A stretch of DNA of 18,356 nucleotides from Thermoplasmata archaeon. Its GTDB lineage: Archaea; Thermoplasmatota; Thermoplasmata; Halarchaeoplasmatales; Halarchaeoplasmataceae. Within the stretch, counting starts at the first letter, position 1. Every line of letters begins with the position of its first letter. The notes beneath the pieces are model-generated. The model was not told the DNA's origin, searched no databases, and saw only the letters and a list, made by a program, of their open reading frames with translations. A program made the translations under genes and the position numbers. Positions 1 to 5,881 of this stretch are shown here, in pieces. The DNA lies in the NCBI GenBank assembly GCA_007129655.1, contig SKVC01000159.1:1-18356 (forward strand). Reading direction: 5' to 3'.

Positions 1-236
1 ATCAATGTACGACCACGTATCTCGGCCACACGACAATCGACTTTATCGAGTATGAGTTTAGAGACCTCGTCCATGTCCGTTTCCGGTGCATTTCTCAGGA
101 CTTTTACTTTGATTATATCTTCATCTTCCAGCTGTCGAGTTATCTCCGAGACCATATTCTCCGTCAGACCGTTCTTACCGATCCGAACAGTAGCTTTCAT
201 ATCCTGACCGATTATTTTGATTCTTTTATCTTTCAT
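1..236 (-). CDS. YhbY/CRM-family RNA-binding protein, 3' end cut by window edge
   Basis: The reading frame starts at ATG 236 (minus) and runs off the left edge, giving 78 codons. The translation opens MKDKRIKIIGQDMKATVRIG and then shows KNGLTENMVSEI, a QLEDEDIIKVKVLRN stretch and a final AEIRGRT. This is the pattern of the small archaeal CRM (CRS1-YhbY) domain, an IF3-C/KH-like fold with a GxxG-type loop, here IGKNG. Family members are about 80-100 residues, so only the last few residues are missing. The role is probably RNA binding in ribosome or RNase P-linked RNA maturation; this is inferred from the family. It lies 8 nt after the stop of rnp4 on the same strand, so the two are likely co-transcribed. 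In other euryarchaea this pair is often followed by ribosomal protein S19e, which would lie beyond the window. The predicted start is well supported by the short gap. Confidence 0.85.
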   Translation of the reverse strand, partial: MKDKRIKIIGQDMKATVRIGKNGLTENMVSEITRQLEDEDIIKVKVLRNAPETDMDEVSKLILDKVDCRVAEIRGRTL

Positions 237-244
237 TTTGTCAC

Positions 245-544
245 TTACCGTTGGTACACATATCTGTTTATGGTTCCGCATCTGTTACACTTAGTTATAA
301 GCATACCGTCTCTGAGACGGACGCGGCAAGAAACACCGGGATGCATATACGAATAACACTTCTTACATATCCTTCTACGATATTGAGATATCAGTGAAAC
401 ATTGTATCGCATACCTAGCTTTCTGGCAAGCTCTACGTATCTGTCAGCTCTGTCCATCCTTTCATCTGATGCGGCTTTTTTAGCCTCTTCGAAGAGTCTA
501 TCGATACGTTTTCTGGCCATCTTTTGATGCCTTCGCTTAACCAT
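245..544 (-). CDS. rnp4: Ribonuclease P protein component 4 (Rpr2/Rpp21 family)
   Basis: A 99-residue basic protein. The N-terminal half (about 1-55) is helical and rich in Arg/Lys, with the ARKLGMRYNV motif typical of Rpp21. The C-terminal half is a zinc ribbon with Cys60-x2-Cys63 (CKKC) and Cys86-x2-Cys89 (CNRCG). In archaea this protein pairs with Rpp29 and helps the RNase P RNA cleave 5' leaders from pre-tRNAs; that role is established for the family. Length matches the family norm. The ATG at 544 lies about 26-33 nt downstream of a TATA-like box, so the transcript is probably leaderless. It heads an operon with the YhbY gene 8 nt downstream. Identification is firm from the four cysteines and the flanking conserved residues. 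Confidence 0.93.
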   Translation of the reverse strand: MVKRRHQKMARKRIDRLFEEAKKAASDERMDRADRYVELARKLGMRYNVSLISQYRRRICKKCYSYMHPGVSCRVRLRDGMLITKCNRCGTINRYVYQR

Positions 545-569
545 CGTATAAAAAGGATTAACAGGATGT

Positions 570-577
570 ATTTAAAT
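570..577 (-). promoter_or_regulatory. TATA box of rnp4 (leaderless promoter)
   Basis: TTTAAATA on the minus strand, centred about 29 nt upstream of ATG 544. Archaeal transcription starts about 25 nt downstream of the box centre, so the start would fall within a few bases of the start codon. No Shine-Dalgarno sequence precedes the ATG, which fits a leaderless mRNA. Confidence 0.6.
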
Positions 578-593
578 TACTCACCAAAATTCT

Positions 594-602
594 TTTATAA
601 TA
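594..602 (+). promoter_or_regulatory. TATA box of the 72-residue gene (leaderless promoter)
   Basis: TTTATAATA, centred 25 nt upstream of ATG 623. This spacing places transcription initiation on the start codon itself. It supports choosing the internal ATG 623 rather than an upstream in-frame ATG at 524 that would reach back into rnp4. Confidence 0.6.
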
Positions 603-622
603 TACCATATATTTTCGACGAT

Positions 623-841
623 ATGAAAGTGTACATAGAAATTTACTTCCACTGTGAGGGAGACGAACCCTTGAATGTTATCAAAAAGCTAAAGGATCTT
701 AATTTTTCTCCCTTTGTGGGGGAGTACGATTTTGTTAAGGAGTACAACACTACAGAGGAATACGCTGAGATAGTAACCGAACTGTACAATGCTTTAAAGG
801 GAACCGGCGTTAGATACCGTTTGATCACCAGAAAGGCGTAG
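623..841 (+). CDS. Small conserved-looking protein of unknown function
   Basis: I do not recognise a named family. The 72-residue product begins MKVYIEIYFHCEGDEP and ends in GTGVRYRLITRKA. An alternating beta-strand (KVYIEIYFHC), helix (LNVIKKLKDL), strand, helix (EEYAEIVTELYNAL), strand (VRYRLITRK) order suggests a small alpha/beta fold, perhaps ferredoxin- or ACT-like; that is inference. The frame is open back to 524, but a TATA box centred 25 nt before ATG 623 and the overlap of the longer form with rnp4 argue for this start. Its last 48 bases overlap the end of the convergent ModE-Nudix gene. The well-formed promoter and balanced composition suggest it is a real gene. Confidence 0.65.
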   Translation: MKVYIEIYFHCEGDEPLNVIKKLKDLNFSPFVGEYDFVKEYNTTEEYAEIVTELYNALKGTGVRYRLITRKA

Positions 842-1546
842 GTAATCGTCTATTATCTGTGAATGGTCGAATGCTAGTTCCGGAAGCTCCTTCAAGGGAA
901 TATAACTAGCTTCTGAAGCATCGCTCCCGTGTTTAATTTTACCGTCATCCAGATTCAATGAAAACACTGTTGATACGGTATGCCCTCGAGGGTCCCTATC
1001 CGGCTTAGAATATACACTGATCAATTCGTTTACTGATGTTTTAAGACCGGTTTCCTCCTCGATCTCTCTCACAACGGCATCTTCAACAGTTTCTCCATAC
1101 TCTACGAAACCTCCCGGTAAAGCATACATTCCTTGATACGGCGGATTCTTCCGTTTAATGAGAAGTATCTTATCATCTGAAACGATTATACCATCCACTG
1201 TTAAGCCGGGACGAAGATACCTTTTGGCCGAGTGCTCTTCCATCATCTCATGGTAAATGTTCAAAAGTTCTTTACCCGTGGCAGTCAACTCGGTTCCTCC
1301 TCCTTTCTCACCTCCCCTTTGTGTTTTAACAACTTCTCCATCCATAGCATCTTCGATCTCTTTGACTTCGCCCCACGCATGACGGTAAGACATCCCCATC
1401 TCTTTCGCAGCATCGGAAATAGAGCCTGTGCTGCCTATCAGTTTTAAAAGAGTCGCTCTTCCTTCTCCCAGGATAAAACGGTCTTTCTTCATCAATCTGC
1501 TCTTGCATTCCAAGTGATACATTGTAACTCCATAACATAGGAACAT
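794..1546 (-). CDS. ModE-type winged HTH fused to a Nudix hydrolase
   Basis: A 250-residue two-domain protein. Residues about 25-105 match the N-terminal winged helix of ModE (LysR-like): GEGRATLLKLIGSTGSIS, then AAKEMGMSYRHAW and a basic/glycine wing RGGEKGGGTELT. Residues about 114-238 are a Nudix domain with a complete Nudix box, G146-x5-E152-x7-R160-E161-I-x-E164-E165-x-G167-L168, so metal-dependent hydrolysis of a nucleoside-diphosphate-linked substrate should be possible. The sequence before the box (LPGGFVEYGE) resembles ADP-ribose pyrophosphatases, but the substrate is not certain. The layout recalls the bacterial NAD regulator NrtR with domain order reversed. No molybdate-binding (TOBE/MOP) domain is present. 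ATG 1546 is used; an in-frame ATG at 1522, preceded by GGAG 7 nt upstream, is an equally plausible start. The C-terminus overlaps the convergent small gene by 48 bp. Confidence 0.88.
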   Translation of the reverse strand: MFLCYGVTMYHLECKSRLMKKDRFILGEGRATLLKLIGSTGSISDAAKEMGMSYRHAWGEVKEIEDAMDGEVVKTQRGGEKGGGTELTATGKELLNIYHEMMEEHSAKRYLRPGLTVDGIIVSDDKILLIKRKNPPYQGMYALPGGFVEYGETVEDAVVREIEEETGLKTSVNELISVYSKPDRDPRGHTVSTVFSLNLDDGKIKHGSDASEASYIPLKELPELAFDHSQIIDDYLRLSGDQTVSNAGSL

Positions 1547-1697
1547 TATGAGCTTAACGGATAAAAAAAAAATAAAAAGATAGAAAGTGCGAGGGGGAAC
1601 TATACTAACGAAATAAACGTCTCGAGAACCCCACTCGGTTATAAAAGGATATAACCTAAAGGTTCACAGCTTCTATTTGTGCTGTTTTGTTTTGAAC

Positions 1698-1892
1698 TTA
1701 CAGTTTCTTTACGTTAACGGCACGGGGTCCTTTATCGCTGGGTTCTTTTTCAAACTCAACGTCGTCGCCTTCGTTTAACATACCAGCCGATTCGATTTCA
1801 CTTCCGTGTACGAAGAGATCTTCGCTCTCATCTTCTGGTTTGATGAATCCGTAGTTCTTCATTCTGCTGAAGAATTTTACTTTTCCTTTCAT
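1698..1892 (-). CDS. csp: Cold-shock domain protein (CspA family)
   Basis: A 64-residue single cold-shock domain, the usual length of bacterial CspA proteins. It has the RNP1-like motif KNYGFIKP (residues 12-19) and the RNP2-like motif DLFVH (25-29), followed by the standard GDDVEFE and GPRAVNVKKL ending. Such proteins bind single-stranded RNA and DNA and melt RNA structure; in archaea they are found in a subset of lineages and are thought to come from bacteria. The start is fixed by a strong Shine-Dalgarno sequence AGGAGGTGAA ending 8 nt before the ATG. A TATA box at 1946-1954 predicts a leader of about 30 nt, in contrast to the leaderless genes nearby. It lies downstream of nrdJ on the same strand but has its own promoter. 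Confidence 0.95.
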   Translation of the reverse strand: MKGKVKFFSRMKNYGFIKPEDESEDLFVHGSEIESAGMLNEGDDVEFEKEPSDKGPRAVNVKKL

Positions 1893-1900
1893 GGTTTTTT

Positions 1901-1910
1901 TTCACCTCCT
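1901..1910 (-). promoter_or_regulatory. Strong Shine-Dalgarno sequence of csp
   Basis: AGGAGGTGAA on the minus strand, 8 nt before ATG 1892. It is a near-complete complement of the 16S rRNA 3' end and the strongest ribosome-binding site in the window. Others, such as GAGGT at 5272-5276 before nrdJ, are shorter. Confidence 0.85.
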
Positions 1911-1945
1911 TTTTGCTTATGTGTTCTGTGTGTAACACTCCATAC

Positions 1946-1954
1946 TTATATAGT
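1946..1954 (-). promoter_or_regulatory. TATA box of csp
   Basis: CTATATAAG on the minus strand, within the 81-bp gap between nrdJ and csp. The predicted transcription start near 1924 gives a leader of about 30 nt carrying the Shine-Dalgarno sequence. Confidence 0.65.
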
Positions 1955-1973
1955 TTTGCATTGTAAAGAACCA

Positions 1974-4900
1974 TCAGCACTGACTGTATCCACATGAGGG
2001 ACATTTACAGCATCCTTCGCTGAGATACATCATGGAGCCACAATCCGGACAGGAAGGATTGAGTCCTTTGTCCACGATCTCCATGATATCATTGTCATGC
2101 TGTTCCGTAGGAAGTCGTGCCTGCTCAGCCTTAGGTTTTCCATGTATATGCCATCTTATGGCTTTGGCCATAGCATCTGGTATAGAGACGATCTTTTCTC
2201 CGTTCATGAAACTTACTTCCGGAGAGCGAATACCTTCCAGCTGACTGATAACTTCTTCCGGTGGAATACCGCTGCGTAAACATAGTGAAATCAATCGTGC
2301 TAAAGATTCTGTAAAGGATTGAGTGAAACCTCCGGACCTTCCGATCTGTGCAAATACTTCAAAAAGGCCATGTTCGTCTTCGTTTACGGTAACATAAAGA
2401 CCTCCGTAGCCTGTTGGTAACTTTTGTGTCGTACCTTTGATCGCATGGGGTCTTTTTCTAGGTCGCCTCTCATAGACATCTACCTTTCCTTTTTCATCTC
2501 CCTCTACCTCCATCACCTGTTCGCTTCGGGAGCCGCTCCGGTAAACGGTTACTCCTTTACATTTTAAATCGTAGGCTAGATCATATACTCTTTTTATGTC
2601 CTGTTCCGTAGCTTCATTTGGAAAATTAACGGTTTTTGATATCGCATTATCTACATATTTCTGGAAAGCACCTTGCATACGTATATGCCATTCTGGTTTA
2701 ATCTCCATAGAAGTAACAAAAACCGCTCTAAGATCTTCCGGTATCTCGGAAATATCCTTTAGCATACCCTTTTTAGCAACCTTTTCCATCAATTCTTCGT
2801 TGTAGATACCCCTTTCCTTAGCTATCTCTTCGAACACCGGATCCGGCATGACCAGCTTCTTACCGTCTAAGACATTTTTAACGTAAGAAACTGCAAACAA
2901 AGGTTCTATCCCCCCGCTAGTATCGGCTATCATACTTGTTGTACCCGTTGGAGCTATGGTAGTTGTTGTCGCATTTCGCATGGGTTTGTCATATATGGAT
3001 TCTTCCCAGTTCGGGAAATTCCCCCGAGATTCGGCTATCTTTTGACTTTCTTCTTTACTTTTACGTTGAATAAATCCCATGACCTTTTCTGCTGTATTCA
3101 ACGCTTTTTTGCTATCGTAAGGGATACCTAATCTGATCAACATGTGATGCCAGCCCATCACTCCCAGGCCTATCTTTCTATTCGATTGCACACGTTTGGT
3201 GATGGCATCTTCTTCTCCGTTATATCCGACAACATCCGGGAAATCGCTTGCATCTACAACGTTATCTAAGAAACGAACACCGGTGGAAACGAGTTTTTCC
3301 AATTTATCCCAGTCTATCTCTCCGTCCTTTACGCAATGATTGAGATTGATATGTCCCAGGTTGCAGGCCTCGAAATCCTCTAAGGGCTGCTCGCCGCAGT
3401 TGTGAACAACGATACCATTGGCTACGAACGAATGTGTCACCGGTTCAGTCAGGTCGTAGACCGCCTCGAATCCATCTTCTTCCAATCTGGTAAAACTAGC
3501 TTTGAAGTATTCTCTGTAAGGACCTCGCGACAATTTACTCAGATGATCGTCTAATCTTTCTTGCTTTTCTGTAGTTAAGAATCCTAGCTCTTCACGGAAT
3601 CTGATCAGATTATTTTTGCTGATGACAAGTTCGTGCTGTGCCCTGCACTCGTATCTTTCATATATCCGGGAAGCTATACCAAAGTTCAATAGGATCTGCT
3701 GAACTTGTTTGAGTAGTGGTAGATCACTCTGTGCCAATCTGACAGACCCGCCTTTTACAATGGTACCTTGGAAACTTCCGTCCGCGGTAAATAAGGCCTT
3801 TAAAAATCCTCGCTGCATCTCTTCGCTACCTTGGAACACTTCTTCGGGAACCTGGTGTTTGTTTTTATCCAAGCCCATTTTTTCAACTATTCGCAGTAAA
3901 CGCTGGGATCGGACACGAACTTCGTCCCTGCCCTTTACATCTATAGGGGACATCGTGTAGGATCTGTTTGCTTTTTCGGTACCATCCACTACACGATGAA
4001 CCATATCGGCAAATGGTTGGGAAAGTTCCTGTTTTTCACTTCCGAAGAAGGATAGAACAGCACGATCGGATTTGATAGTTCCACCCCCGACCAGCCAACC
4101 GATTATGGCTCCCAAGTCAAAATTACCTTCTGTTCCGAAACCGCCCTTTTTGTTCAGTATGTGTATATTGTCCCCGGCTACAAGATCTTTTGCTTTCAAC
4201 CAACCCTTATCTGTTCTTATTTTATGGTTGTCTGTCAACCTCACACTGTATCCTTCTTTGGTGTTCAGTCTGTAAATAGGTCGTTCTCCGGTTTTCCGTA
4301 CATTATATCCTGTAAGCGGATTGGTATCGTGTTCTCTCTTATCTATGACCAGATCGATATTTTCTCTACCTGCCAGGTCTCCGATGCGCTTCAATCCTTC
4401 GTAGGTGTATACTCTAGTATCTGCGGTAAAACATGGATTTGTGGCGTCGATAGAGTGTTCGGGATATTTCTCTACATCGAAGGGATTTCCTTTGTTTATC
4501 TTATCTATGAATATGATACCTGGTTCGCCGTTCTTCCAGGCTTGTTTGATTATCTTGGAGTAAACTTTCTGGGCATCTAATTTTTTAACAACCTCATCAT
4601 CATGAGGATTGATCAGAGGATATTTTTCACCGTATCTTACGGCCTCCATGAATTCTTCGGTCACCGCAACGGATATATTAAAATTATTGAGTGAGTCCTC
4701 TTCGTCCTTGGAAGTTATGAATTCCTCTATATCCGGATGCTGAACGGACATCATACCCATCTGAGCACCTCTTCTTTTACCTCCCTGTTTGATAGTGTTG
4801 CACATCTCGTCGAAGACCCGCATGAAAGAAACAGGACCGCTGGCGACGCCGCCTGTGGATTTGACGGTATCTCCTTTAGGTCTCAATCTCGAGAATGAAT

Positions 4901-5264
4901 AGCCTACACCGCCTCCGGATTGGAATATCTTTGCGGCATTCTTCACCTGCTGAAATATACTATCCATATGATCATTAGGCGACAAAACAAAGCAAGCACT
5001 CAGCTGCCCCATTTCGAGACCGGCGTTCATCAATGTAGGTGAATTAGGTACAAAATCTAGATCCTTGAGAACTTCGTAGAATTCCTTTCTTTCTCCCTCA
5101 AAAGTTCTTTCATCATCATAGTTTTCATTGACTTTAGCCACTGCATCGGCTACCCTTATGAAAAGTTTATCCGGTGTTTCGATTACCTTCCCTTCATGGT
5201 CACGTAATAGATACCGTTCACGCAATATTATTTCTGCATTTTCTGTTATCCCATCATCCGTCAT
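1974..5264 (-). CDS. nrdJ: Adenosylcobalamin-dependent ribonucleotide reductase (class II) with intein
   Basis: The 1096-residue precursor becomes a 751-residue enzyme after removal of an intein (residues 278-622). Class II reductases convert ribonucleotides to deoxyribonucleotides using an adenosylcobalamin-generated thiyl radical. Visible motifs are PNSPTLMNAG (73-82), redox Cys91 (SACF), the active-site loop N276-P-[intein]-C623-G-E625, in which C623 carries the thiyl radical, redox partner Cys634 (11 residues after C623), the nucleotide/phosphate-binding APTGTTSMIADTSGGIEP (771-788), and a C-terminal Cys-rich tail (C1072, 1075, 1085, 1086, 1088, 1091, 1096) that should re-reduce the active site. 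About residues 930-1045 resemble the NrdJ C-terminal extension. A Shine-Dalgarno GAGGT lies 7 nt before ATG 5264, and an AT-rich TATA-like stretch at about 5331-5340 is upstream. The enzyme implies a cobalamin need and oxygen-independent dNTP synthesis. Confidence 0.97.
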   Translation of the reverse strand: MTDDGITENAEIILRERYLLRDHEGKVIETPDKLFIRVADAVAKVNENYDDERTFEGERKEFYEVLKDLDFVPNSPTLMNAGLEMGQLSACFVLSPNDHMDSIFQQVKNAAKIFQSGGGVGYSFSRLRPKGDTVKSTGGVASGPVSFMRVFDEMCNTIKQGGKRRGAQMGMMSVQHPDIEEFITSKDEEDSLNNFNISVAVTEEFMEAVRYGEKYPLINPHDDEVVKKLDAQKVYSKIIKQAWKNGEPGIIFIDKINKGNPFDVEKYPEHSIDATNPCFTADTRVYTYEGLKRIGDLAGRENIDLVIDKREHDTNPLTGYNVRKTGERPIYRLNTKEGYSVRLTDNHKIRTDKGWLKAKDLVAGDNIHILNKKGGFGTEGNFDLGAIIGWLVGGGTIKSDRAVLSFFGSEKQELSQPFADMVHRVVDGTEKANRSYTMSPIDVKGRDEVRVRSQRLLRIVEKMGLDKNKHQVPEEVFQGSEEMQRGFLKALFTADGSFQGTIVKGGSVRLAQSDLPLLKQVQQILLNFGIASRIYERYECRAQHELVISKNNLIRFREELGFLTTEKQERLDDHLSKLSRGPYREYFKASFTRLEEDGFEAVYDLTEPVTHSFVANGIVVHNCGEQPLEDFEACNLGHINLNHCVKDGEIDWDKLEKLVSTGVRFLDNVVDASDFPDVVGYNGEEDAITKRVQSNRKIGLGVMGWHHMLIRLGIPYDSKKALNTAEKVMGFIQRKSKEESQKIAESRGNFPNWEESIYDKPMRNATTTTIAPTGTTSMIADTSGGIEPLFAVSYVKNVLDGKKLVMPDPVFEEIAKERGIYNEELMEKVAKKGMLKDISEIPEDLRAVFVTSMEIKPEWHIRMQGAFQKYVDNAISKTVNFPNEATEQDIKRVYDLAYDLKCKGVTVYRSGSRSEQVMEVEGDEKGKVDVYERRPRKRPHAIKGTTQKLPTGYGGLYVTVNEDEHGLFEVFAQIGRSGGFTQSFTESLARLISLCLRSGIPPEEVISQLEGIRSPEVSFMNGEKIVSIPDAMAKAIRWHIHGKPKAEQARLPTEQHDNDIMEIVDKGLNPSCPDCGSMMYLSEGCCKCPSCGYSQC
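3399..4433 (-). mobile_element. Intein with degenerate LAGLIDADG endonuclease in nrdJ
   Basis: A 345-residue in-frame insertion (precursor residues 278-622) splits the catalytic NP-CGE motif of nrdJ. Splicing blocks are intact: block A begins CFTADTRVYT with nucleophile Cys278; block B has T344-x2-H347 (TDNH); the C-terminus ends HSFVANGIVVHN with His621-Asn622, followed by Cys623 as +1 nucleophile. Size and central blocks fit a LAGLIDADG (DOD) homing-endonuclease domain. The second motif, LKALFTADGSF (488-498), keeps its acidic residue. In the first, LGAIIGWLVGGGTI (384-397), Gly394 sits where the catalytic Asp is expected (GDG in active relatives). Splicing should still work, whereas DNA cleavage is probably lost. 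The -1 residue is proline, dictated by the reductase motif. Confidence 0.95.
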
Positions 5265-5375
5265 TTTTCTTACCTCTGATAGATTAAGGGGTAAGAAGCA
5301 GGGGGTTAAGAAATTTCCTATTTTTTAGTAATTATTTAATTCTCATTTAATACAATATCGTAGAATTATAATCAC

Positions 5376-5406
5376 CATTTCGAGAGATGAATCGATTTTC
5401 GAAATG
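5376..5406. repeat. Inverted repeat in the nrdJ / zinc-finger gene divergent region
   Basis: Arms CATTTCGA (5376-5383) and TCGAAATG (5399-5406) are perfect reverse complements with a 15-nt spacer. They lie in the 193-bp gene-free stretch between divergent genes, about 110 nt upstream of nrdJ and 50 nt upstream of ATG 5458. It could be a regulator-binding site; nothing in the sequence identifies the regulator. Confidence 0.4.
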
Positions 5407-5457
5407 AAGCTAAGTGGTATATGTCTTGGAAACGATGGTAGTATAGGTGAATAAAAC

Positions 5458-5808
5458 ATGAAAAACCCCCTAAATACGGAAGAAGGCAACGACGAATGTC
5501 CCCTGTGCAGATTACCGGTTTCAGGCTTAGAAACACATATAGTTCACGAACACGGCATGAATAAAAAGGGTCTGTCAGTTTTTCTCGAAGAAGTTCACCT
5601 GTCGAAAGATAATTACCTCAAGAGAATGGTGATGAGGGGTCTGAGTATGACATTCTGGATCTTTGTCCTGCTCGGAATGTGGTCCTCTGTGATGTATCTC
5701 GCTTCTGTATCCGGTGTAACTCTGGGTATCAATACGGGAATATTTTCAACTTCCATGCTTGGGATAGGGTCGGTATTTATAATGAATAACGAGTTAAGAA
5801 ATGATTGA
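5458..5808 (+). CDS. Small zinc-finger protein with two membrane helices
   Basis: I do not recognise a named family. The 116-residue product has an N-terminal C2H2-like finger (Cys14-x2-Cys17-x9-His27-x4-His32, context ECPLCRLPVSGLETHIVHEH), a short helical linker with basic residues (about 38-60), then two hydrophobic segments at about 62-84 and 91-110, and a short charged tail. It is probably an inner-membrane protein with a soluble zinc finger; whether the finger binds nucleic acid or protein is unknown. GGTGA lies 7 nt before the ATG and serves as a Shine-Dalgarno sequence. It is divergent from nrdJ and sits 70 bp before the signalling operon on the same strand, which has its own promoter, so a shared role is only a possibility. 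Confidence 0.7.
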   Translation: MKNPLNTEEGNDECPLCRLPVSGLETHIVHEHGMNKKGLSVFLEEVHLSKDNYLKRMVMRGLSMTFWIFVLLGMWSSVMYLASVSGVTLGINTGIFSTSMLGIGSVFIMNNELRND

Positions 5809-5837
5809 TACGCAGTGATTCTAACTTTTACCTAAAC

Positions 5838-5847
5838 TATATATCTA
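5838..5847 (+). promoter_or_regulatory. TATA box of the signalling operon
   Basis: CTATATATCT, centred about 36 nt upstream of ATG 5879. The predicted transcription start near 5868 falls in the spacer of the adjacent perfect inverted repeat, leaving a leader of about 11 nt. Confidence 0.6.
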
Positions 5848-5858
5848 TCTTAATCTAT

Positions 5859-5881
5859 CATGTATCAGTGAGTGATACATG
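5859..5881. promoter_or_regulatory. Perfect inverted repeat, candidate operator over start codon
   Basis: Arms CATGTATCA (5859-5867) and TGATACATG (5873-5881) are exact reverse complements around the spacer GTGAG. The right arm includes the ATG start codon at 5879, and the spacer coincides with the transcription start predicted from the TATA box at 5838-5847. A bound dimeric regulator here would block initiation. A lone half-site TGATAC occurs at 5806-5811. The gene downstream encodes a PadR-like winged-helix regulator, so autoregulation is the simplest guess. Confidence 0.65.

Noticed and set aside
524..622. N-terminal extension of the small plus-strand gene back to ATG 524
   Set aside because: It would run into rnp4 and start upstream of the TATA box at 594-602, which places transcription at ATG 623.
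1637..1656. Short inverted repeat GGTTAT/ATAACC downstream of csp, considered as a terminator or small RNA
   Set aside because: A six-pair AT-rich stem with no following oligo-T on the minus strand; too weak to call.
1921..1938. GTGTT/AACAC repeat near the csp transcription start, considered as a cold-shock RNA element
   Set aside because: Five-base arms in a GT-rich stretch are expected by chance, and no other structure supports a thermosensor.
4161..4580. Long plus-strand open frame (139 codons) opposite the nrdJ intein
   Set aside because: It lies wholly antisense to a well-supported gene, has low-complexity Phe/Ile/Cys-rich translation and no promoter or ribosome-binding site; it is a shadow frame.
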